Both the position numbers and the translations under genes were made by a program. The notes below the pieces were generated by a model. It made no database searches and was not told where the DNA came from. It worked only from the letters and a program-made list of their open reading frames with translations. DNA of 6,679 nucleotides from Wenzhouxiangella sp. (GTDB lineage: Bacteria; Pseudomonadota; Gammaproteobacteria; Xanthomonadales; Wenzhouxiangellaceae): positions 1-6,679 of the forward strand of contig SKQI01000058.1 in NCBI GenBank assembly GCA_007119095.1. The letters run 5' to 3'. Shown here in pieces: positions 1 to 5,633 of this stretch (its first letter is position 1; every line of letters begins with the position of its first letter).

Positions 1-455
1 GCAATCTCGCGGTAGACCGCGTTGCGGTCGCTATTCTCGTCGGACACGATGCGCTCCAGATTGCGCCGATCGGCCAGACCGACTGCAGAACGGTCACGTA
101 TTTCCACCAGGCCGTTGTTGGTCAGCCCAATGGCACCGGCATCGAACCAGACCGACAAATGCTCGCGATGACGCTCGGACATACGCTGCTTGATGGCCTG
201 CACCTGGGGCGTGTCGATATTGATATTCGGGCTCTGGGCATAGGCACTGGCAATCAACAGACCGGACCAGTGGAACCCGCCGGTGGCCGGCGGCGGTGGA
301 GCTTCACTTCGCCGGTCGTTCTCACCCAGCACGTCCTGGATAAAGCGATCGGCAGCGCGCTCGGCGGCCGCTTCCGGAAAATACACGTTGATGGTGACAC
401 AGGCAGCCAGCGTCATCACCAGGGTGATGGCCAGCAGTGAATACAGACGTTGCAT
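1..455 (-). CDS. YdbL/DUF1318-family lipoprotein, 3' end cut by window edge
   Basis: The gene starts at an ATG at 455-453 and is open to the left edge, so 151 residues are visible and the C-terminus is missing. A GGAGG ribosome binding site lies 9 bases upstream. The N-terminus is a short signal peptide ending in a lipobox, Leu16-Ala-Ala-Cys19. The segment after it, starting VTINVYFPEAAAERAAD, and the later stretch ending in SDENSDRNAVYREI are what I recall from the gammaproteobacterial DUF1318 (YdbL) family. Between them is a Pro-rich linker (residues 52-57) and a hydrophobic patch, about 62-73, ending in AYAQS, which resembles a signal-peptide end. E. coli YdbL is a shorter soluble periplasmic protein working with the lipoprotein YnbE and the AsmA-like YdbH in envelope lipid homeostasis; the role here is inferred from that. 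No ydbH or ynbE lies upstream; the neighbour is radA, 117 bp away. Family call fairly sure, function less so. Confidence 0.78.
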   Translation of the reverse strand, partial: MQRLYSLLAITLVMTLAACVTINVYFPEAAAERAADRFIQDVLGENDRRSEAPPPPATGGFHWSGLLIASAYAQSPNINIDTPQVQAIKQRMSERHREHLSVWFDAGAIGLTNNGLVEIRDRSAVGLADRRNLERIVSDENSDRNAVYREI

Positions 456-572
456 GGTCTTGAACCTCCAGTTTGGCCATGAGAACTATCATCGGTGAGC
501 AGGTTTGCCGACGACAGTGACTACTCGACAGGATCCAACGATACGCTTGAACACAGGCTGAACATTGTAATC

Positions 573-1937
573 TCAAACCGCCTGCAGGGCCTGGGACAGG
601 GTGCGAAATCCGCGTGCCGTGATCCGGGCCTTGACACCTTTGAGATTGCCTTCGGGCACCAGCGCCTGATCGAACCCCTGGCCCGCGGCCTCGCGCAGGC
701 GCTCATCGCCGTTATACACTGGCCGCAATTCACCGGCCAGGCCAATTTCACCGAACGCAACCAGCCCTTTGGGCAAAGCCTGCTCTCGGAGCGAAGATTT
801 GAGCGCCAGGGCAATGGCCAGGTCGCTGGCCGTTTCGTTGACCCGAATACCGCCGGCCACGTTGACGAAGACATCCTGATCGCCAATCTGAATGCCGGCA
901 TGCCGGTTCATCACCGCCAGCAGCATCCCCAGCCGGTTCTGATCAATGCCTACAGCCACACGACGTGGATTGGACAAGGTTGATGGCGCTACCAGGGCCT
1001 GAACTTCAACCATCATGGGCCGAGTTCCCTCGCGGGTGACCAGCACGCAGCTACCCGGGGCCGGCTCGGACTGCCCGGAGAGAAAAATCGCCGACGGGTT
1101 GCCGACCGCCTTCAGGCCCTTGTCGGTCATTGCAAACACCCCCAACTCGTTGGCCGCACCGAAGCGATTCTTGACCGCCCGAACCAGGCGGAAGCGGCTA
1201 CCTGAATCCGACTCGAAGTAGAGCACCGCGTCGACCATGTGTTCCAGCACGCGCGGGCCGGCCAGTGCGCCTTCCTTGGTGACATGCCCAACCAACACCA
1301 CTGCACATCCGCTTTGCTTGGCAAACTGTACCAGCCGGGCCGCGCACTCGCGTACCTGGGCCACCGCGCCCGGTGCGGACTGCAAGGCTTCTGTCCAAAG
1401 GGTCTGAATGGAGTCGACCACCATAAAGGCCGGGCGCCGCGCCGCCGCTGTCGCCAGTACGGTTTCCAGGTTGGTTTCGGTCAGGCACTCCAGCCTGGCC
1501 GGGTCAAGATCCAGCCGCCGCGCTCGCATCGCTACCTGAGCCGCCGACTCCTCACCGGTGACATACAGGCTGGCATGACTGGATGCCAGGTGCGCCTGGG
1601 CCTGCAGCAGCAGGGTGGACTTGCCAATACCGGGGTCACCGCCGAGCAGAACGACCGAGCCCGGCACCAGCCCGCCGCCCAGGACACGATCCAGTTCGGT
1701 CAGCCCCGACGACAGGCGCTTGATGCTGTCGTCGCCCTGGACGTCGGCCAGACAAACCACCTCGGCAGACGCGGTCCCCGTCCAGTTGCCGCGACCTTTC
1801 GGACCCTTGGCCGAAGAAGGGGCGGCAACGGATTCTTCAAGCGAATTCCAGGCTCCGCAGTCCGGGCATTGACCTGACCACTTGGGAAAGCTGGCGCCGC
1901 ACTCCCGACAGGCGTAAAGCGTTTTTGTCTTGGCCAT
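573..1937 (-). CDS. radA: DNA repair protein RadA (Sms)
   Basis: RadA is a RecA-like DnaB-type helicase/ATPase that promotes branch migration of recombination intermediates in the cytoplasm. The 454-residue product has the whole family layout. A C4 zinc finger lies at the N-terminus (Cys10, Cys13, Cys24, Cys27). The ATPase core follows, with Walker A GGDPGIGKST at 99-108, Walker B around FMVVDS (171-176) and the RadA-specific KNRFG motif at 256-260. A Lon-like C-terminal domain follows from about 290 to the end, including NPRRVAVG and the FGEIGLAGELRPV segment. Length and sequence match E. coli RadA (460 residues) closely. I chose the ATG at 1937 because MAKTKT lines up with the E. coli start; a GTG at 1943 would add two residues (MP). 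No clear Shine-Dalgarno sequence is seen before either start. It is divergent from pspF and followed by the YdbL-family gene on the same strand; no terminator is visible between those two. Confidence 0.97.
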   Translation of the reverse strand: MAKTKTLYACRECGASFPKWSGQCPDCGAWNSLEESVAAPSSAKGPKGRGNWTGTASAEVVCLADVQGDDSIKRLSSGLTELDRVLGGGLVPGSVVLLGGDPGIGKSTLLLQAQAHLASSHASLYVTGEESAAQVAMRARRLDLDPARLECLTETNLETVLATAAARRPAFMVVDSIQTLWTEALQSAPGAVAQVRECAARLVQFAKQSGCAVVLVGHVTKEGALAGPRVLEHMVDAVLYFESDSGSRFRLVRAVKNRFGAANELGVFAMTDKGLKAVGNPSAIFLSGQSEPAPGSCVLVTREGTRPMMVEVQALVAPSTLSNPRRVAVGIDQNRLGMLLAVMNRHAGIQIGDQDVFVNVAGGIRVNETASDLAIALALKSSLREQALPKGLVAFGEIGLAGELRPVYNGDERLREAAGQGFDQALVPEGNLKGVKARITARGFRTLSQALQAV

Positions 1938-2055
1938 GGGCACTATTGTGGCAGAGCCGACCGCGCATTGGGCAGCTCAGGCTGGGACACGGATAAAGCT
2001 GACCATCCGGGCATTTTTTCGTTATCGTTGGCACTACGCCAGCCGACCGATACCA
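1938..2055. promoter_or_regulatory. Divergent radA / pspF intergenic region
   Basis: These 118 bp must carry the promoters of both radA (leftward) and pspF (rightward). No strong sigma-70 hexamer pair stands out. For pspF, the best weak match is CTGACC (2000-2005) followed 17 bases later by TTATCG (2023-2028). A second candidate is TTGGCAC at 2028-2034, which gives the GG-N10-GC spacing of a sigma-54 promoter (GG 2030-2031, GC 2042-2043), but its -12 half is CAGC, not TTGC. TGGC and GCCA at 2029-2032 and 2038-2041 also make a small inverted repeat. Neither gene has a recognisable Shine-Dalgarno sequence next to its start. That the region is a promoter region follows from the gene layout; the individual elements are guesses. 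Confidence 0.45.
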
Positions 2056-3057
2056 ATGACCCGCGACGAACAGCCACTGATCGGAGAGTCCCAGTCTTTT
2101 CTGGAGGTGCTTGACGAGGTATCCCGGGTTGCCCCGCTGGATCGACCCGTGCTGGTGGTGGGAGAACGCGGCACCGGCAAGGAATTGATTGCCGAACGCC
2201 TGCACTTTCTGTCCGGCCGTTGGGACCGGCCGCTAGTCAAGCTCAACTGTGGGGCAATCAGCGAGAGCCTGCTGGAGTCAGAACTGTTCGGCCATGAAGC
2301 CGGCGCCTTTACCGACGCCTCGCGTTCACGCAAGGGCCGTTTTGAACTGGCCGACGGTGGCTCACTTTTTCTCGATGAACTCGCCACAACATCCATGAAC
2401 ATCCAGGAAAAATTGCTGCGGGTCATCGAATATGGACAGTACGAACGCCTGGGTTCTTCAACTACTCGTGCGGTCGATGTCCGCCTGATCGGTGCCACCA
2501 ATGTCGATCTACCCGGACTGGCCGATGCCGGCAAATTCAGGGCCGACCTGCTGGACCGGCTGGCTTTCGACGTCATTACGCTGCCACCGCTGCGCCAGCG
2601 ACGGGAGGACATTCTGCCGCTGGCCGATCACTTCGCAATGCGCATGACCCGAGAGCTCGGGCGCGAATTATTCGCGGGGTTTTCCACCAATGCTCGAAAT
2701 CTACTGCTGAACCATCCATGGCCCGGCAACATCCGGCAGCTGAAGAACGTGGTCGAGCGAGCCATCTATCGTCATGAAGATCCCGACCAGCCCGTCAGCG
2801 GCATCCAGTTCGATCCGTTCGAATCGCCGTGGCGCCCGCTGTCAGATCACACTCAAAGTCAGACTCTGATCGGGGCTGACAATCAAACGCTGCCAGATGA
2901 TCTCCGCGCCCATCTGGACGATTGCGAAAAACAGCTGGTCATGCGCGCACTGGCCGAGCATCACGGCAATCAGCGGGAGGCGGCCGAACGGCTGGGCCTG
3001 AGCTACGATCAGTTGCGCGGCATCATCAAGAAACACAAGATCAAGGCAAGGCGTTGA
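2056..3057 (+). CDS. pspF: Sigma-54 activator PspF (phage shock regulator)
   Basis: PspF is a bacterial enhancer-binding AAA+ ATPase that remodels sigma-54 polymerase at phage-shock (psp) promoters when the inner membrane is stressed; PspA normally inhibits it. The 333-residue protein has no receiver or sensor domain, as is usual for PspF. It keeps the E. coli numbering almost exactly: Walker A GERGTGKE (36-43), Trp56, switch Asn64, Walker B with Asp107-Glu108, arginine fingers Arg162 and Arg168, and PWPGNIR ending in sensor-II Arg227. A Fis-type helix-turn-helix lies at the C-terminus (about 290-330, NQREAAERLGLSYDQLRGII). The sigma-54-contacting loop reads GAFTDA (83-88), not GAFTGA. The ATG at 2056 is chosen because it puts Gly10 and all later motifs in E. 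coli register; upstream in-frame starts at 1930, 1936 and 1948 would run into radA or its leader. No pspA, pspB or pspC is in the window. The stop codon abuts that of the convergent cyclase gene. Confidence 0.96.
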   Translation: MTRDEQPLIGESQSFLEVLDEVSRVAPLDRPVLVVGERGTGKELIAERLHFLSGRWDRPLVKLNCGAISESLLESELFGHEAGAFTDASRSRKGRFELADGGSLFLDELATTSMNIQEKLLRVIEYGQYERLGSSTTRAVDVRLIGATNVDLPGLADAGKFRADLLDRLAFDVITLPPLRQRREDILPLADHFAMRMTRELGRELFAGFSTNARNLLLNHPWPGNIRQLKNVVERAIYRHEDPDQPVSGIQFDPFESPWRPLSDHTQSQTLIGADNQTLPDDLRAHLDDCEKQLVMRALAEHHGNQREAAERLGLSYDQLRGIIKKHKIKARR

Positions 3058-4254
3058 TCAGTTCGCCGAGGCTGACGTTTCCACTCGATTTCGTCCATTG
3101 CGCTTGGCTTCATACAAAGCTTGATCAGCACGCTTGAGCAAGCCAAGAAAGTCCTGCTCGTCCGGATGTGATACCGCCAACCCGATACTGACCGTCAGCT
3201 GAATTTGCTGGTCGGCGGTTGTCAAAGGTGATGACTCAAGCTGCCGGCAAAGCTTCTCGGCAACGGCCCTGGCATCCCTTTCGGCCACACCCTGAAGAAG
3301 CACGGCAAACTCCTCTCCGCCCATGCGGCCGACAAGATCCTCGTCACGCAGACTTGCCCTGCACGTCTTGGCAAACCAGCGCAGGGCCTCGTCTCCGACG
3401 AGATGTCCATGATTGTCGTTGATCGATTTGAAGTGGTCCAGATCAAGCACCAGCAAAGCAGCCTGCTTGTCGAGCTGCAAGGCCTCGCGATGAAGGGCTC
3501 TGGCCTTCTGCAGAAACAGTCGACGGCTGCTCAAACCGGTGAGAGAGTCGGTATTGGCCAGATCAGCCAGCTCTTGTTCAGCGCGGATCGCGCGAATGGC
3601 TGCACCAATGGTTGCCGCCGCGATCCCCAGCGCGTTGATCTCCGCTTCAGTCCAACGTCTTTCCTGGCAGCAGTCGTCGAAACCAATCTGCCCCCAGAAC
3701 TCGCCGTCAATGACTATCGGCACGACAACGATAGCGAGAATACTTTGAGCCTGCAGCAAGCTCCTTTCCGGCTCCGGCAAGTCAGCAACGATTCCATGCA
3801 CCGGCTGACCTCGCTCCAGAATGGCCCTGAAATTCGGGATGACGGTATCGTAGGCCATATCCTGCATGGCCGGATTGTCGAGCTGAGGTTCAACTCGCGG
3901 TGCACACCATTCGTGGCGTTGGCTGCTCAATAATCGACCGCTCGCGCTATCGCGATGGTTTTCAAACACGTAGACACGATCAGCCTGGACGGCTTCGCCA
4001 AGCTCTGCCAGCGCTCGTTCCATGGCGACCTGCTTGTTGCGGCTGTTGAACAACAGCCTGGTAGCCCGGGCCAGCGCTGCAAGAATTGCTTCGCGCGAGT
4101 CTCGCTCGCTGTCAGCCCGGCGTTTCCCCCTGCGCTCGGCCTGCGCCAGGACCCGGCCGAGACGGCGCTGGTTCTGAAACTGCAGCGCCAGCATGGCCAC
4201 GAGCAAACCGATGACGGTTAGCGGCCAAATCAGACTGACCAGATCTGAATTCAT
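3058..4254 (-). CDS. GAF-GGDEF diguanylate cyclase, membrane-anchored
   Basis: This gene probably makes cyclic di-GMP from two GTP at the cytoplasmic face of the inner membrane. The 398-residue protein has one N-terminal membrane segment (about 5-24) and a charged, probably helical stretch (30-60). A GAF sensor domain follows (about 62-222, with the typical segment FWGQIGFDDC at 187-195), then a GGDEF domain (about 235-390). The cyclase looks active: DLDHFKSIND (271-280) holds the metal and nucleotide residues and the signature is GGEEF (312-316). An inhibitory RxxD I-site (Arg303-Asp306) sits exactly five residues before the signature, predicting product feedback. The usual LTGLxNRR segment has Ser for Asn (LTGLSSRR). 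The ATG at 4254 is chosen because GAGGT lies 8 bases upstream; an in-frame start at 4341 would run well into the DUF3592 gene. The GAF ligand cannot be told. No EAL or HD-GYP domain is present. Confidence 0.93.
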   Translation of the reverse strand: MNSDLVSLIWPLTVIGLLVAMLALQFQNQRRLGRVLAQAERRGKRRADSERDSREAILAALARATRLLFNSRNKQVAMERALAELGEAVQADRVYVFENHRDSASGRLLSSQRHEWCAPRVEPQLDNPAMQDMAYDTVIPNFRAILERGQPVHGIVADLPEPERSLLQAQSILAIVVVPIVIDGEFWGQIGFDDCCQERRWTEAEINALGIAAATIGAAIRAIRAEQELADLANTDSLTGLSSRRLFLQKARALHREALQLDKQAALLVLDLDHFKSINDNHGHLVGDEALRWFAKTCRASLRDEDLVGRMGGEEFAVLLQGVAERDARAVAEKLCRQLESSPLTTADQQIQLTVSIGLAVSHPDEQDFLGLLKRADQALYEAKRNGRNRVETSASAN

Positions 4255-4261
4255 GTCGTTG

Positions 4262-4267
4262 ACCTCA
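4262..4267 (-). promoter_or_regulatory. RBS of the GGDEF gene overlapping the upstream stop codon
   Basis: On the minus strand the bases read TGAGGT. The TGA (4267-4265) ends the DUF3592 gene, and GAGGT (4266-4262) is the ribosome binding site for the cyclase ATG at 4254, 7-8 bases further on. The arrangement fixes the cyclase start and suggests that ribosomes finishing the first gene help start the second. Confidence 0.7.
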
Positions 4268-4768
4268 AGACTTGGTCTGCCGCGAAGCAGACCGCTGATC
4301 GCCACCACTGCGCGTAGGCACCAGCCAGAACACCGCGGCAACCAGCAGCAACACCAATCCCAAAATCAGGCCCATCCAAATGTGTGAACCGACCCCGGGG
4401 ATCAGCACCGATAGCGAAGGGCGCCGCGGATGGTGATAAACGGTTATCCGAGCACCTTCGGCATACTGTTCCCTGGCGACCGCCATTTTTTTCTCATCCA
4501 ACCCCGCAAAGCCCTTGGCAAAGCGCAATCGATCCGATGTGTAGACCCTTCCTTCCACGCTGTAAGTATAGTCGACGGTCAGATGCCACCCGTCCCCCGA
4601 CCTGCCCATGCCGATAGGTCGATAAGCAAGCGACTGCACGGTTCCCTCGACGGATGGCCAGTTCTCGCTATCGCTACCCATCCACAGCAGGAACAACCGA
4701 TCACTCATCAGGATCAGTCCCAGCATCAACACGAAAACCGACGCAACGCGACGAGCCCACTTTTGCAC
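4265..4768 (-). CDS. DUF3592-family membrane protein
   Basis: The 167-residue product has a basic N-terminus (QKWARR) leading into a first membrane segment (about 9-30), an extracytoplasmic domain (31-128) and a second membrane segment (about 130-150) with a charged, hydrophilic tail. The middle shows the DUF3592 pattern: NWPSVEGTV (36-44), a YTYSVEGRVYTSDR stretch (67-80), and YAEGARITVYHHPRRPS (102-118), where the family usually has a tyrosine-Asn/His-Pro block. Function of the family is unknown. The start is a GTG at 4768 with GGAAAG just upstream; the next ATG in frame would cut into the first membrane segment. It is the first gene of a two-gene unit with the GAF-GGDEF cyclase, separated by 10 bp and coupled through a shared stop/RBS. 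A role as membrane partner of the cyclase is possible but only inferred from position. Confidence 0.8.
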   Translation of the reverse strand: MQKWARRVASVFVLMLGLILMSDRLFLLWMGSDSENWPSVEGTVQSLAYRPIGMGRSGDGWHLTVDYTYSVEGRVYTSDRLRFAKGFAGLDEKKMAVAREQYAEGARITVYHHPRRPSLSVLIPGVGSHIWMGLILGLVLLLVAAVFWLVPTRSGGDQRSASRQTKS

Positions 4769-4959
4769 TGGTCTTTCCAGATCATCACCCCCGTGTCAAA
4801 AGATGCGTTAGATTGCTTGTCCAATCGTTTAGGACTCTGTAAAGCAACGCTGTTGTTGAACCCTGTGCGGCTTCCCCATGATACGTAATGTGAATCTGGT
4901 TTTTTGGCGCAAGTGCCATTAAAATCCCGGCTTCTTTCACGGGTTTGCGGGAATTCACC
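4769..4959. promoter_or_regulatory. AT-richer divergent intergenic region with imperfect dyad
   Basis: This 191 bp region lies between the leftward DUF3592-cyclase unit and the rightward lipoprotein gene and must hold both promoters. It is visibly richer in A and T than the genes. At 4900-4923 there is an imperfect dyad: a run of T, then GGC, a six-base centre, GCC and A-rich sequence (core TGGC/GCCA at 4905-4908 and 4915-4918). It overlaps a possible -10 element TAAAAT (4920-4925) for the lipoprotein gene, so it could be an operator. It is not a convincing terminator, because a T run does not follow the stem on either strand. On the minus strand a TTGACA (4800-4795) is too close to the GTG start to serve as a -35. 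No small gene is apparent. Confidence 0.35.
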
Positions 4960-5409
4960 ATGAATACCAGTCTGAAGGCGGCGAAGCGGTGCGCATTGAT
5001 GCTTACGCTGGCCCTGGTTGCCACCGGTTGTGCCATCTCCCGGCATGTCGTGCCAGTAGAGTCAAACGCACAGGTTGAGAAAATCTACGTCCTCCACAAC
5101 GAGCGGGTGCACATGGAAGGCATCAACCCCGCCCTGGTGGAGATATTCCAGTCTCTCGGTTTTGAATCTGAGCTGTACTACGGCGACCGCCCGGCCGGGG
5201 CGCTGCATACCTTCACCTTTACTGCCAACTGGACTTGGGACATGGCCATGTACCTGACCTATTTCCGAGGCACCTTGCTGGAAGACGGGCGCGTGATCGG
5301 CGAAGTCGAATATGATGCCCGCTCGGGCGGCAGCAACATGTCCAAATTTGGCAGCACCGAATCAAAGATCGAACCCCTGATCGCCGAAATGCTGGAGCGA
5401 GTTCGCTAG
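4960..5409 (+). CDS. Outer-membrane lipoprotein, Sbal_3080-like
   Basis: The 149-residue product begins with a lipoprotein signal peptide: basic MNTSLKAAKR, a hydrophobic core, then ATGC with Cys24 as the lipidated residue. The residue after Cys is Ala, not Asp, so outer-membrane sorting is expected. The mature part is a compact domain with a conserved-looking centre, FTANWTWDMAMYLTYF (86-101), and a later VEYDARSGGSNMSKFG (115-130). From memory these resemble the Sbal_3080 family of gammaproteobacterial lipoproteins, whose function is unknown; I could not check this. The ATG at 4960 is preferred over a TTG at 4945 because it has a GCGGGA ribosome binding site at suitable distance and gives a normal signal peptide. 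It is a single-gene unit, divergent from the DUF3592-cyclase pair and overlapping the stop codon of the small lipoprotein gene on the other strand. Confidence 0.82.
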   Translation: MNTSLKAAKRCALMLTLALVATGCAISRHVVPVESNAQVEKIYVLHNERVHMEGINPALVEIFQSLGFESELYYGDRPAGALHTFTFTANWTWDMAMYLTYFRGTLLEDGRVIGEVEYDARSGGSNMSKFGSTESKIEPLIAEMLERVR

Positions 5410-5618
5410 CCCGGGTCTTTCTCTTCAAGCGCCTCTTCCAGCGCTCGCTCCATCCTCTCCACGCGCTCGCGCGCATCCTCCCCGACCGCGCGAGCATCGT
5501 CCAGCGCCCGCTGTTGGGCTCGCAAGACGTGATCCGGCTCTTTGGCAGACTCTGAGCCACTGCCCCCGCAAGCGACCAGAGCCAGGCTCAAAATCACGAC
5601 CACCCATCGACTATTCAT
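5406..5618 (-). CDS. Small coiled-coil lipoprotein, unknown function
   Basis: This gene encodes 70 residues. A signal peptide ends in a clear lipobox, Leu14-Val-Ala-Cys17, followed by a flexible GGSGSES linker. The rest (about 25-68) is almost entirely Ala, Arg, Glu and Asp with leucine spacing that predicts one long alpha-helix or coiled coil, somewhat like Lpp or other small periplasmic helix lipoproteins. Residue +2 is Gly, so outer-membrane sorting is likely. I do not recognise a named family. The ATG at 5618 is supported by GAGGAG 8 bases upstream, inside the end of the permease gene. It follows the GntP-family permease by 12 bp and is probably co-transcribed and translationally coupled with it. 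Gene reality is supported by the ribosome binding site, the lipobox and the tight packing; function is open. Confidence 0.78.
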   Translation of the reverse strand: MNSRWVVVILSLALVACGGSGSESAKEPDHVLRAQQRALDDARAVGEDARERVERMERALEEALEEKDPG

Positions 5619-5626
5619 CCTTCAAG

Positions 5627-5633
5627 CTCCTCA
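5627..5633 (-). promoter_or_regulatory. RBS of the small lipoprotein overlapping the permease stop
   Basis: The minus-strand bases are TGAGGAG. TGA (5633-5631) is the permease stop and GAGGAG (5632-5627) is the ribosome binding site for the small lipoprotein ATG at 5618. This is the same design as at the DUF3592-cyclase junction and supports one coupled transcription unit. Confidence 0.7.

Noticed and set aside
8..21. Perfect 6-bp inverted repeat CGCGGT/ACCGCG with a 2-base centre
   Set aside because: It lies inside the YdbL-family coding sequence, the loop is too short for a hairpin and no T run follows; expected by chance in GC-rich coding DNA.
1239..1877. Long plus-strand open frame of 212 codons
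   Set aside because: It is antisense to radA, whose protein is unmistakable; long antisense frames are usual in GC-rich genes. The product is rich in Arg, Gly and Gln with no recognisable motif.
1930..2055. N-terminal extension of pspF from the TTG at 1930
   Set aside because: It would overlap the radA start, adds 42 residues unlike any PspF, and the ATG at 2056 gives exact E. coli residue register.
4795..4800. TTGACA on the minus strand as a -35 box for the DUF3592 gene
   Set aside because: A -10 at normal spacing would fall about 3-8 bases before the GTG start, on top of the ribosome binding site, and the bases there (AAAGAC) do not fit.
4900..4924. Rho-independent terminator at the TGGC/GCCA dyad
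   Set aside because: The stem is only about four strong pairs and the T run precedes it rather than follows it on either strand; no gene ends nearby.
4785..5036. Minus-strand open frame spanning the divergent intergenic region
   Set aside because: It overlaps the start and signal peptide of the plus-strand lipoprotein gene, has no good ribosome binding site and shows no family features.
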